From an uncultured Tenacibaculum sp. (GTDB taxonomy: Bacteria > Bacteroidota > Bacteroidia > Flavobacteriales > Flavobacteriaceae), in NCBI GenBank assembly GCA_947497895.1, contig CANMIL010000013.1, positions 38,493 to 102,492 of the forward strand: a stretch of DNA of 64,000 bases. The letters are read 5' to 3'. Shown one piece after another: positions 34,751-43,753 of the stretch. A program made the position numbers and the translations under genes. The notes beneath the pieces are model-generated. The model was given only the letters and a program-made list of their open reading frames with translations. It had not been told where the DNA came from and made no database searches. Every line of letters begins with the position of its first letter. Position 1 is the first letter of the stretch.

Positions 34751-36214
34751 TTATGTTTTTAACTGGTTAAAACAATTAATGACTTCTTCTAAATCATCAA
34801 AATGCAATCGTTCTCCATTTATTTCTTGATAATTCTCATGACCTTTTCCAGCAATAAGAATAATATCTCCAGATTCAGATAGTTTACATGCAGTTTTTAT
34901 GGCTTGCCTTCTATCCAAAATCGATAAGGTTTTTTTATAATTTTCAGGAGCTACTCCTTTTTCCATATCATTCAAAATCTCTTGTGGATCTTCAGTCCTC
35001 GGATTATCCGATGTAAAAACGACTTGAGTACTTAACTGAGAAGCTATTTTTGCCATTTTAGGCCTCTTTTCACGATCTCTATCACCTCCACAACCAACAA
35101 CTGTAATCACATTTTCATTACCCGTTCGTATATCATTTATCGTTTGTAATACATTTTTCAAAGCATCAGGAGTGTGTGCATAATCAACCACAGCAGTAAC
35201 TTTATCATCGGAAACCGTATATTGAAAACGCCCACTTACACTTTCTAACTCACTTAATAAACGAAGCGACTCCATTTTCTCCAAATCTAACAAGGTCGCA
35301 ACACCATAAATGGCAAGTAAATTATATGCATTAAACTCTCCAATTAACTTCGTCCAAACTTCAACACCATTTAATGCTAGTAAACTTCCCGAAAAACTTT
35401 TTTCTAAAACCTTTCCTTTAAAATCTCCAATGGTTTTAAGTGCATACCCTTGCTTTCGCGCTTTGGTATTCTGAAGCATTATTTGACCATTTTTATCATC
35501 AAGATTCGTCAAAGCGAAAGAAGTTTTTGGCAGATTATCAAAGAAAGATTTCTTTACATCTCTATACTCCGCAAAAGTCTCATGATAATCTAAATGATCA
35601 TGAGATAAATTAGTAAACACACCTCCCTCAAAATGCAAAGCTTCCGTTCTTTTCTGATGAATTCCATGAGAACTCACCTCCATAAAACAGTACTCCACAC
35701 CTTCACCAACCATTTCAGCTAGATACTTATTAATCATCACCGAATCTGGTGTGGTATGTGTGGCTTTGTATTCTTTATTGTCAACTAGAACCTTTACCGT
35801 AGACAACAAACCTACTTTAGCTCCAGTTTTTTTAAACAATTGATATAACAGTGTGGTTATGGTTGTTTTACCGTTCGTTCCAGTAACTCCAACCAACTTT
35901 AATTTATTCGATGGATTATCATAAAAATTCGCAGAAACCACAGCTAATGCTGTACTTGAATCACTTACCTCAACATAGGTCACTCCTTCTTTCTTTTCCT
36001 CAGGAAGTACTTCACAAACAACTACTGTTGCACCTAGACTTAATGCTTTGTCGATAAATTGATGCCCATCTACTTGAACTCCTTTTTGAGCCAGGAACAG
36101 ACTTCCTTCTTTCACCTTTCGGCTATCAAAACAAATTCTATCAACTAAAACATCAGTACTTCCATAAACTGAATTCACCGATACTTTATATAATATGTCC
36201 CTTAATTTTTTCAC
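34751..36214 (-). CDS. murE: UDP-MurNAc-tripeptide synthetase
   Basis: The 487-residue Mur ligase adds the third amino acid. ATP loop GVTGTNGKTTITTLLYQLF and the motif DNPRTEDPQEIL are present; DNPR is the signature of forms that use meso-diaminopimelate. The start is GTG 36214, directly after the ftsI stop with no gap. Confidence 0.96.
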   Translation of the reverse strand: MKKLRDILYKVSVNSVYGSTDVLVDRICFDSRKVKEGSLFLAQKGVQVDGHQFIDKALSLGATVVVCEVLPEEKKEGVTYVEVSDSSTALAVVSANFYDNPSNKLKLVGVTGTNGKTTITTLLYQLFKKTGAKVGLLSTVKVLVDNKEYKATHTTPDSVMINKYLAEMVGEGVEYCFMEVSSHGIHQKRTEALHFEGGVFTNLSHDHLDYHETFAEYRDVKKSFFDNLPKTSFALTNLDDKNGQIMLQNTKARKQGYALKTIGDFKGKVLEKSFSGSLLALNGVEVWTKLIGEFNAYNLLAIYGVATLLDLEKMESLRLLSELESVSGRFQYTVSDDKVTAVVDYAHTPDALKNVLQTINDIRTGNENVITVVGCGGDRDREKRPKMAKIASQLSTQVVFTSDNPRTEDPQEILNDMEKGVAPENYKKTLSILDRRQAIKTACKLSESGDIILIAGKGHENYQEINGERLHFDDLEEVINCFNQLKT

Positions 36215-38224
36215 CTATGATAATCTTAAATAAATAGTAGCCCCTTTTGAGACTTTAATTCCATTTTGAACAGATTGCTCTACCACTTTACCCATTCCCG
36301 TAAATTCCACTTTCAACCCCATATTCTCTAATAGAGATACAGCATCCATTCCACTCATACCAACAACTTTTGGCATAATCGTTTTATATTTTTTTAACTT
36401 TAAATAATACTCATCATAATCCTTATCAATCCTAGCATATGATATCGTATCAGTTACCGATTGATTATCTATTGGAGTTGTTGTGTATATTTTTTGAGCT
36501 ATTTCTTTGAAAACTGGTGCCGCCACTTGAGCACCATAATAACCTTTCTCCTTTTTAGGTTCGTGAATCACGACGATACATGAATACTTCGGCTCATCAG
36601 CTGGAAAAAAACCAGCAAAAGAGGCTACATACTTCGAATTTGAGTAATACCCTCCAACCGTTTTTCCTTGAGAATTTTTATGCCTTGGTATATATTTTTT
36701 TGCAGTACCTGTTTTTCCTGCCATTGAAAAGTTTGGCGAATAAATATTCTTTGCCGTTCCCTTTTTCACCGTATTCTCCATAACCTTTCTCACCTTATCT
36801 AAAGTTTGTTGAGAGGCTATTTTTTCTTTCACTACTTCGGCACCAAATCTTTTATCAACTTTATTCCCAACTCTCAACTCTTTCACAAAATATGGCTTCA
36901 CTAATTTTCCATCATTAGCTACTGCGTTATAAAAAGCTAGAGTTTGTAATGGCGTTAATGAAATACCGTACCCCCAAGCCATCCACTCAAGAGCAATTGG
37001 ACTCCAATTTTTTTCTGGATCACGAATAAAAGGCTTTCCTTCCCCTTTAATCTTTACTCCTGTTTGTTGATCTAAACCAAACGATTTGATTCTCTTGATA
37101 AACTTTTTAGGCTTTTTATCATAATGCTTTTGAATTGTTTTAACAATTCCAACATTAGAAGAAACTTCAAAAACTCTTGCTAAAGAAATCTTACCATAAC
37201 CGCCATACTTACTATCTTCAACCTTTCTATCATTGATAAAAATCTTACCTTTTTCACAATCAACCACTGTAGATGTATCAGCCACTTTATCTTCAAGAGC
37301 AGCCATTAAACTCGCTAGCTTAAAAGTTGAGCCAGGCTCATGACTTTCCCAAACCGCATAGTTTCTTTTTTCGTAGTACGTACCCTTTGATGTTCTTCCT
37401 AAATTCGCAATTGCTTTAATCTTTCCTGTCTTCACTTCCATCACTACCGCACATCCGTGTTCAGCTTCAAAATTTTGCATTTGCTTTAACAACGCATGAT
37501 GCGCTATATCCTGAACATTTACATCAATGGTTGTAATTACATCATGACCGTCAACAGGCTCTTTTTCATTCACATCATTAATTGGTTTCCATTGTCCTTT
37601 TGCAATTTTCTGCTTTAGTCTCCAACCATTTTCGCCTTGCATATACTCCGCAAAAGCCCCTTCAATACCAGCACCTCCTCTATAATCATCGTACCCAATG
37701 GTTCTTTCTGCTATTTTCCCAATTGGGTGTACCCTGACAGTTTGTTGTTCAGCAATAAAACCACCTCGATACACCCCGAGTTTAAATATGGGAAACTGTT
37801 TCATCTTGGCATAATCATTATACCCAATATTTCTAGCTATCAACAAATAACGATTCTTACGCTTTCTAGCATCTCGTAATTTCTTTTGATAGTAATCTGC
37901 ACTTTTACCTAATAATTCCGATAATGACTCTGACAACGCTCTAATATTCCTCTCAAAAACAATAGATTTCACAGACATCACATCCATTCTAATTGTAAAC
38001 TTAGACATGGAAGTTGCTAACAGATTTCCATCTGCTGCATATACATTACCTCTATTAGCAAATATTGTATCGTTCTTATGAGTTTTGGCTAGCGATAGTT
38101 TTCGATACTTATCGCCATCTATATATTGAAGTTCAAAAATTCGAAAAATAATAACCACGAAAAAAAGCGCCATTAAAACCACTACGATATAGAGTTTATT
38201 TAATATGCCTTTTTTTATTACCAT
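36215..38224 (-). CDS. ftsI: division transpeptidase FtsI (PBP3) with PASTA domain
   Basis: The 669-residue class B PBP has a membrane anchor (about 9-30), a dimerisation domain and a transpeptidase domain with STFK (EPGSTFKLASL), SSN (VSSNVGIVKTI) and KTG (AGKTGTAKKYI). The last 60 residues (MPKVVGMSGMDAVSLLENMG) form a PASTA domain. It crosslinks septal peptidoglycan with FtsW. Confidence 0.96.
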   Translation of the reverse strand: MVIKKGILNKLYIVVVLMALFFVVIIFRIFELQYIDGDKYRKLSLAKTHKNDTIFANRGNVYAADGNLLATSMSKFTIRMDVMSVKSIVFERNIRALSESLSELLGKSADYYQKKLRDARKRKNRYLLIARNIGYNDYAKMKQFPIFKLGVYRGGFIAEQQTVRVHPIGKIAERTIGYDDYRGGAGIEGAFAEYMQGENGWRLKQKIAKGQWKPINDVNEKEPVDGHDVITTIDVNVQDIAHHALLKQMQNFEAEHGCAVVMEVKTGKIKAIANLGRTSKGTYYEKRNYAVWESHEPGSTFKLASLMAALEDKVADTSTVVDCEKGKIFINDRKVEDSKYGGYGKISLARVFEVSSNVGIVKTIQKHYDKKPKKFIKRIKSFGLDQQTGVKIKGEGKPFIRDPEKNWSPIALEWMAWGYGISLTPLQTLAFYNAVANDGKLVKPYFVKELRVGNKVDKRFGAEVVKEKIASQQTLDKVRKVMENTVKKGTAKNIYSPNFSMAGKTGTAKKYIPRHKNSQGKTVGGYYSNSKYVASFAGFFPADEPKYSCIVVIHEPKKEKGYYGAQVAAPVFKEIAQKIYTTTPIDNQSVTDTISYARIDKDYDEYYLKLKKYKTIMPKVVGMSGMDAVSLLENMGLKVEFTGMGKVVEQSVQNGIKVSKGATIYLRLS

Positions 38225-38227
38225 TTT

Positions 38228-38557
38228 CTATTCTTGTTTAATTGTTACTTTAATTTTCTTGGGTGGTTTTTGAGCTGGCTTCAACCCTTTACCTTTAACT
38301 TTCGCCCTTATACTACTCTCCAGCTTCATCCGCATTAGAATGGTACTTGTGTCTACATACTCTGCCCTCAACCTTCTTTTTTCCTTATTAAGCTCCGCCA
38401 CCTTTACAACTTTAGCATCTGCGCTATGTGCTACCGTGATCATCACTAAGAGCAATCCTACCACAAACAATAACATCTTCCAGTTTTTAAGAGAACTATC
38501 ATCAGTAAGAAAGTCTCCTCTCAGAACATCGTAAATATTTCTTTTAACCTTTGACAT
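38228..38557 (-). CDS. ftsL: FtsL-like division protein
   Basis: The 109-residue bitopic protein has a basic cytoplasmic start, one membrane helix (about 27-45, MLLFVVGLLLVMITVAHSA) and a charged, probably coiled periplasmic part ending in a Lys/Pro-rich tail. Sequence identity to known FtsL is not evident by eye; the call rests on topology, size and location between rsmH and ftsI. Confidence 0.8.
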   Translation of the reverse strand: MSKVKRNIYDVLRGDFLTDDSSLKNWKMLLFVVGLLLVMITVAHSADAKVVKVAELNKEKRRLRAEYVDTSTILMRMKLESSIRAKVKGKGLKPAQKPPKKIKVTIKQE

Positions 38558-38560
38558 TGT

Positions 38561-39457
38561 TTATTTTAATGTAGCTATCCTAAGCTTAGCACTTCTAGCC
38601 CTATTATTCTCTTTAATTTCCTCCTTTGTAGGAACGATAAGCTTCCCTATTTTCTTCAGAGGCTCATCTGTATTCCCGAACATATCTTTCTCCGGCTCTC
38701 CACTAAACAAACCTGTCCTTATAAATCTTTTCACCAATCTATCTTCAAGAGAGTGGTAAGAAATAACACTTAAACGACCTTCTTCATTTAACAAATCTGG
38801 AATCTGACTCAAAAATTCTTTCAAAACTTCCAGCTCTTGATTTACCTCAATTCGTATCGCTTGAAAAATTTGCGCCAGAATTTTATGTTCTTTTGCTTTC
38901 GGTAAAAACCTTTTCAAAACCTCTTTCAACTGAAAGCTTGTTTTTATCTCTCCCTCAGCTCTTGACTCAACAATTGTTTTTGCTAAAGCCCTTGCATTTC
39001 TCAACTCCCCATATAAAAACAACACATCCACCAACTCCTTCTCTTCATACTTATTAATGATTCTTTTAGCAGAAAGCTTAGATTTTTGATCCATTCGCAT
39101 ATCCAAATCAGCATCAAAACGAGTAGAGAACCCACGCTCAGCAGCATCAAATTGATGAGAAGAAACTCCTAAATCAGCCAAAACACCATCAACTTTCTTC
39201 ACTCCATAGAAGCGTAAAAAACGAGTTATATATCTAAAATTCTCTCCAATTAAAACAAAACGCTTATCATCTATCGTGTTTTCATGAGCATCAGGATCTT
39301 GATCGAAAGCAAACAACTTCCCTCCTTCCCCTAGACGACTTAAAATTTCACGAGAATGACCTCCGCCCCCAAAAGTTACATCAACATAAACCCCATTAGG
39401 CTTAATATCAAGAGCGTCAACACTCTCTTTTAACAACACTGAATCATGATAACTCAT
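38561..39457 (-). CDS. rsmH: 16S rRNA (cytosine1402-N4)-methyltransferase
   Basis: The 298-residue SAM methyltransferase (MraW) shows YHDSVLLKESVDAL, the SAM loop VDVTFGGGGHSREIL, ADLGVSSHQFD, RGFSTRFDADLDMRM and VISYHSLEDRLVKRF. It modifies C1402 of 16S rRNA. I chose ATG 39457 (MSYHDSVLL), which overlaps the end of mraZ by 14 nt; a TTG three codons upstream is less likely. Confidence 0.97.
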   Translation of the reverse strand: MSYHDSVLLKESVDALDIKPNGVYVDVTFGGGGHSREILSRLGEGGKLFAFDQDPDAHENTIDDKRFVLIGENFRYITRFLRFYGVKKVDGVLADLGVSSHQFDAAERGFSTRFDADLDMRMDQKSKLSAKRIINKYEEKELVDVLFLYGELRNARALAKTIVESRAEGEIKTSFQLKEVLKRFLPKAKEHKILAQIFQAIRIEVNQELEVLKEFLSQIPDLLNEEGRLSVISYHSLEDRLVKRFIRTGLFSGEPEKDMFGNTDEPLKKIGKLIVPTKEEIKENNRARSAKLRIATLK

Positions 39458-39911
39458 CCAAATCAATATTACCCATCACCTCTTCCGCCAAATCAGCAAA
39501 ATCAACAACAGAATCATCTATTATCTTTTCGTACTTTTCCTTATCCCAGACCTCAATCACATTCACCGCAGAAGACAAAACAAGCTCCTTTGTCAAACCA
39601 GCAAACTGACATAAATCTTTAGGTATCAAAAACCTTCCGGTTGCGTCCATCTCTACAACCTTTACCCCCGCCGTAAAGCGTCGAATAAAATCATTATTCT
39701 TCTTAACAAAACGATTCAATTTATTTATTTTCGCCATCATTAAATTCCACTCTTGCATTGGATAAACCTCTAAACAAGCTTGAAAAACTGATCGCTTCAC
39801 AACAAACCCATCCTGTAAAACAGGTGACAATTGCTTTTTAAACGCTACAGGCATCATCATTCTACCCTTCGCATCCATCTTACACTCATATGTCCCGATT
39901 AGGCTTATCAC
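39444..39911 (-). CDS. mraZ: transcriptional regulator/division protein MraZ
   Basis: The 155-residue protein has two SpoVT/AbrB-like halves: LIGTYECKMDAKGRMMMPVAFKKQL and GVKVVEMDATGRFLIPKDLCQFAGL. MraZ is a DNA-binding repressor of its own operon in several bacteria. I place the start at GTG 39911 (VISLIGTYECK), because the longer frame would cross the -7 element at 39934-39941. Three AAAGTGG repeats lie just upstream. Confidence 0.95.
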   Translation of the reverse strand: MISLIGTYECKMDAKGRMMMPVAFKKQLSPVLQDGFVVKRSVFQACLEVYPMQEWNLMMAKINKLNRFVKKNNDFIRRFTAGVKVVEMDATGRFLIPKDLCQFAGLTKELVLSSAVNVIEVWDKEKYEKIIDDSVVDFADLAEEVMGNIDLDELS

Positions 39912-39933
39912 TAAATAAATTGATAGTTTGCAC

Positions 39934-39941
39934 CAAAAATA
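39934..39941 (-). promoter_or_regulatory. mraZ promoter -7 element
   Basis: On minus, TATTTTTG fits TAnnTTTG 23 nt before the GTG start. The -33 position falls within the MraZ-like repeats and has no clear TTG. Confidence 0.6.
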
Positions 39942-39952
39942 TAAAAAAAATA

Positions 39953-39979
39953 CCACTTTTTACCACTTTACCCCACTTT
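39953..39979 (-). promoter_or_regulatory. three AAAGTGG repeats, probable MraZ operator
   Basis: On minus the sequence reads AAAGTGG-N3-AAAGTGG-N3-AAAGTGG, with GTGG cores (39976-39973, 39966-39963, 39956-39953) exactly 10 bp apart. MraZ of other bacteria binds three or four direct repeats of this kind (AAAGTGT/G in Mycoplasma, TGGGN in E. coli). The repeats cover the -33 region, so autorepression is expected. Confidence 0.75.
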
Positions 39980-40481
39980 GTTGATAAGTTTTACATTTAC
40001 ACCTAAATATTTGATTAGCAAACAGTAACACTTCTGGTTTTTTTTGTTTTTCGAGGGATTTAAATCTACTTTCAAAAAGTAACATTGTTCGAGAACCAAA
40101 ACTCTATGAACCTCCGATCGTTTTCTCACTCTTTTTAAGTACAACACAGCAAGAAACCTGCAACTCTAAAAGGCAAATTGGCGACCTGAAATACCCGAAA
40201 AAATGGATTGTATTTCGATATTGATTTTTAATAAAAAATTAGAAGAATCCTTTTTTACTCTGCAAGTATATGAACACACTATTTCTACTACAAAAATCAT
40301 AACAAATAAACCTTTTCCTCTTTCATTTTCCCCTCTTCAAAAGAACAGTATTCAAACGTTTTAGTCACTAAAAACAGCCCATAAACACTTAAAAACCAAA
40401 TCAATTTCATTGATAAAATAATAAAAATGAAAATGTGCTAAAAAAAAACTACATTTGTCGGTAAGTCAAATCAAACTTTTT
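39980..40481. other. intergenic region without a recognised gene
   Basis: About 500 nt between the divergent mraZ and hydrolase genes hold no open frame I can support. On minus, TTG (40293-40291), 20 nt, then TATACTTG (40270-40263) resembles the tRNA-Glu promoters and would send a long leader or noncoding RNA towards mraZ. TACATTTG at 40450-40457 (plus) is the likely -7 element of the hydrolase gene. Confidence 0.4.
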
Positions 40482-41246
40482 ATGACTGAATTTTTAAAGA
40501 AAGAAGGCAAATTTACGTTCGCAGAAGCAGGAGAAGGGAAAGCTATTATCGTTTTACATGGACTCATGGGAGCACTGAGTAATTTTGACGCAACTTTTAA
40601 ATATTTCTCAGAAAAAGGATACAAAGTTTTCATTCCAGAACTTCCCTTATACACATTACCCTTGCTAAAAACCAATGTAAAAAACTTAGCTAAATTTTTA
40701 CATGAATTTATTGAATTCAAGAATCTCAAAGATGTGGTTTTATTAGGTAATTCTCTAGGTGGACATATTGCTTTGTATTACATAAAACAATACCCACAAG
40801 ATGTCTCTGCACTTGTTTTAACTGGTAGTTCAGGACTATATGAAAACTCTATGGGTAACAATTATCCAAGACGAGGCGATAAGGAGTTTGTAAGAAATAA
40901 AACTCGTGCAGTTTTTTATAATCCAGAAATAGCTACTGATGAATTAATTGATCAAGTATATGGGGTTATAAATGACAGAAATTCTTTAGTCAGAACACTT
41001 GCTATAGCCAAAAGTGCTGTAAGACATAATATGGCGAAGGATTTACCTAACATGAATCAACCTACATGTTTGATTTGGGGAAAACAAGATACAGTTACTC
41101 CTCCTGAGGTTGCTGAAGATTTCCATAAGCATTTACCAGATTCTGATTTATTTTGGATTGATAAATGTGGACATGCAGCAATGATGGAAACACCTAAAGA
41201 ATTTAATGAAATTCTAGAAAAGTGGTTTGCAGAGCGTAATATTTAA
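40482..41246 (+). CDS. alpha/beta-fold hydrolase
   Basis: The 254-residue protein has the alpha/beta hydrolase core: oxyanion motif HGLMG, nucleophile elbow GNSLGGH (Ser), an acid in WGKQDTVTPP and the His in DKCGHAAMMETP. The substrate is not readable. I start at ATG 40482, because the TAnnTTTG element TACATTTG (40450-40457) overlaps an upstream TTG. It has no operon partner upstream; engB begins 134 nt downstream. Confidence 0.9.
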   Translation: MTEFLKKEGKFTFAEAGEGKAIIVLHGLMGALSNFDATFKYFSEKGYKVFIPELPLYTLPLLKTNVKNLAKFLHEFIEFKNLKDVVLLGNSLGGHIALYYIKQYPQDVSALVLTGSSGLYENSMGNNYPRRGDKEFVRNKTRAVFYNPEIATDELIDQVYGVINDRNSLVRTLAIAKSAVRHNMAKDLPNMNQPTCLIWGKQDTVTPPEVAEDFHKHLPDSDLFWIDKCGHAAMMETPKEFNEILEKWFAERNI

Positions 41247-41379
41247 TTACATTCTAAATTCTTCTAGAAATTTTAATAAACAAGACTAACTTGCTTTAAC
41301 TGAAAACAGTTATTCTGTTTATAAAGAGCTATATTATGTTTACATTTTATAGCGAATATTTAATTTAAATATTTTCAAA

Positions 41380-41991
41380 ATGAAAATAAAATCTGCTGAG
41401 TTTGTTGTTAGCAACACCAATGTAATTAATTGCCCAAAAGATAGAATTCCTGAATATGCATTCATCGGACGCTCAAACGTTGGAAAATCTTCATTAATCA
41501 ACATGTTAATGGAGAGAAAAGATCTTGCTAAAACTTCTGGAAAACCTGGAAAAACTCAGTTAATTAATCATTTCAAAATAAACGATGAATGGTTTCTAGT
41601 CGACCTTCCTGGATATGGTTATGCTCAAGTTTCAAAAAAGCAGAGAGCGAAATTCCAAGGTTTTATTGAATATTACTTTAAAGAGAGAGAGCAGTTGGTA
41701 TGTGCCTTTGTTCTTGTTGATTCAAGGCATGACCCGCAGAAAATAGATTTGGAATTCATGCAGTTTTTAGGAGAAAATCAGGTTCCATTTTGTATTGTAT
41801 TTACCAAAGCTGATAAATTAGGTAGTTCTAAACTAGGAAAACAAATTACCTCATATAAAAAAGCGATGCTAAAATATTGGGAGGAAGTTCCAATGTCATT
41901 TATTACCTCATCGTCAAACAAACTTGGACGTGAAGAGTTTCTTAATTTCATAGATCAGGTAAACGAAGATGTTGCAAAGGATTTTAAATAA
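41380..41991 (+). CDS. engB: ribosome biogenesis GTPase EngB/YsxC
   Basis: The 203-residue GTPase acts in assembly of the large ribosomal subunit. It shows G1 GRSNVGKSS, a T-containing G2 (KPGKTQLINHF), G3 DLPGYGYA, G4 TKADK and G5 TSSSN. Length is normal. An rluA-type gene starts 6 nt downstream, so the two are likely cotranscribed. Confidence 0.96.
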   Translation: MKIKSAEFVVSNTNVINCPKDRIPEYAFIGRSNVGKSSLINMLMERKDLAKTSGKPGKTQLINHFKINDEWFLVDLPGYGYAQVSKKQRAKFQGFIEYYFKEREQLVCAFVLVDSRHDPQKIDLEFMQFLGENQVPFCIVFTKADKLGSSKLGKQITSYKKAMLKYWEEVPMSFITSSSNKLGREEFLNFIDQVNEDVAKDFK

Positions 41992-41996
41992 TTAAA

Positions 41997-42683
41997 ATGC
42001 ACACAACAAAAGAGTCTCTTCAGGTTTTATTTGAAGACAATCACATTATTATTGTAAACAAACGCTGTGGTGATATTACCCAAGGAGATAAAACAGGTGA
42101 TGCTCCTTTAAGTGATATTATTAAAGAGTATATAAAAGAAAAATACAATAAACCTGGAAATGTTTTTTTAGGAACTGTACACAGATTAGACAGACCCACG
42201 TCAGGAGTAGTTGTTTATGCAAAAACATCGAAAGCTCTTGAACGTTTAAATAAAATGTTTCGTGACAAAAAAGTAACTAAAACCTACTGGGCTATTGTAA
42301 AAGGACATCCGATAAAAAATCAAGATTCTTTATCTAATTTCCTTAAAAAAAATCCTAAGCTCAACAAGTCATTTGTTTATAAAAAAGAGATTCCTGGCAG
42401 TAAAAAAGCTGTACTTCATTATCATTTAGTAAAAAAACTTCAAAATTATTCGTTGTTTGAAATCAACCTAGAAACAGGAAGACACCATCAAATTCGAGTA
42501 CAATTATCACACATAAATCATCCTATAAAAGGTGACTTAAAATACGGTGATAGGAGAAGTAATGAAGATGGAGGTATTTCACTACACGCAAGAAAAATTG
42601 AATTTACACATCCAGTAAGTAAAGAAAGCATTAAAATTATTGCTCCAACACCTCAAAATTCTATTTGGAAGGCATGCATGTAA
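41997..42683 (+). CDS. RluA-family RNA pseudouridine synthase
   Basis: The 228-residue enzyme has the catalytic motif HRLDRPTSGVVVYAKT (Asp) and the RluA pattern LETGRHHQIRVQLSHINHPIKGDLKYG. It lacks an S4 domain. It isomerises uridine in rRNA or tRNA; the target base is not evident. It follows engB. Confidence 0.93.
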   Translation: MHTTKESLQVLFEDNHIIIVNKRCGDITQGDKTGDAPLSDIIKEYIKEKYNKPGNVFLGTVHRLDRPTSGVVVYAKTSKALERLNKMFRDKKVTKTYWAIVKGHPIKNQDSLSNFLKKNPKLNKSFVYKKEIPGSKKAVLHYHLVKKLQNYSLFEINLETGRHHQIRVQLSHINHPIKGDLKYGDRRSNEDGGISLHARKIEFTHPVSKESIKIIAPTPQNSIWKACM

Positions 42684-42712
42684 TTTCGTATATTTAAGAA
42701 AAAATATACCGC

Positions 42713-43753
42713 ATGCGTCCTCTTAAGTATCTGGCTTTCCTCATACTACCTTTAACCGTTTCTATTTCTTTTGTTCAAAATGGATGGTTGACGTATTTAC
42801 CTATTTTTACTTTTTTTATACTGGTTCCTTTGCTTGAACTTTTGTTTCAACCTGACAACAGTAATTTTAGCAAAGAGGAAGAAGAAATTGAAAAAAACAA
42901 AAAAATATACACCATCATCTTATATTTAACTATTCCTATTCAGTTTTTCTATTTTGGATGGTTTTTACTCTACATTGTTCCACAAGAGATACCTTTTACC
43001 GATCTTCTTGGCAAGACCTTCTCCATGGGGCTAATGTGTGGTGTTATTGGGATAAATGTAGGACACGAACTAGGGCATAGAAACAATAGACGAGATGAGT
43101 TTTTGGGAGAGTTATTGTTACTTACATCTTTGAACACTCATTTTCTTCCTTATCATAATGCAGGTCATCATTTTAATGTTGCCACTCCAAAAGATGCAGC
43201 AACCGCAAGAAAAAACGAGATTTTATATATCTTCTGGATTCGTTCTCATTTTCAAAGTTATTTTCAAGCTTGGGCTATAGAAAATAAACGTCTTCAAGCT
43301 AGTGGTAGATCTTGGTTCCATTATCAAAACAGGATGGTTATGTATTCCTTATCATCTATTTTGTTAACTTTTTCAATATTCTTTTTTTTAGGTTTAAAAG
43401 CTTTTGTTGCTTTTCTAAGCGCGGCGATTGTAGGTATTTTACTTTTAGAAACGGTGAATTATATTGAACATTACGGATTGTTAAGAACGAAAAATGAACG
43501 CGGCCGATATGAAAGAGTGAAAAGAACACATTCTTGGAACTCAAATCATATTATCGGGAAATACATGCTTTTTAATCTTTCAAGACACTCAGACCACCAC
43601 TATAATGGCAGTAAACACTACCAACTTCTTAAATCTTTATCTGAGAGTCCGCAAATGCCAACAGGTTATCCTGGAATGATGCTCGTTGCTTTATTCCCTC
43701 CTGTTTGGTTCAAATTAATGAATAAAAAACTTCGAGTATTACAAGAACAATAA
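42713..43753 (+). CDS. alkB: AlkB-type alkane 1-monooxygenase
   Basis: The 346-residue integral-membrane non-haem diiron enzyme has about six membrane segments. All histidine boxes are present: HELGHR (118-123), HNAGHHF (148-154) followed by NVATPKDAATAR, and RHSDHH (291-296), plus the AlkB signature NYIEHYGL (249-256), which separates alkane hydroxylases from fatty-acid desaturases. The expected reaction is terminal hydroxylation of alkanes or fatty chains, using rubredoxin for electrons; no rubredoxin gene is adjacent. The stop overlaps the aldehyde dehydrogenase start (TAATG). Confidence 0.88.
   Translation: MRPLKYLAFLILPLTVSISFVQNGWLTYLPIFTFFILVPLLELLFQPDNSNFSKEEEEIEKNKKIYTIILYLTIPIQFFYFGWFLLYIVPQEIPFTDLLGKTFSMGLMCGVIGINVGHELGHRNNRRDEFLGELLLLTSLNTHFLPYHNAGHHFNVATPKDAATARKNEILYIFWIRSHFQSYFQAWAIENKRLQASGRSWFHYQNRMVMYSLSSILLTFSIFFFLGLKAFVAFLSAAIVGILLLETVNYIEHYGLLRTKNERGRYERVKRTHSWNSNHIIGKYMLFNLSRHSDHHYNGSKHYQLLKSLSESPQMPTGYPGMMLVALFPPVWFKLMNKKLRVLQEQ

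Noticed and set aside
39912..39956. Longer MraZ N-terminus starting at 39956
   Set aside because: It would run through the promoter and the edge of the AAAGTGG repeats; GTG 39911 gives the usual family start.
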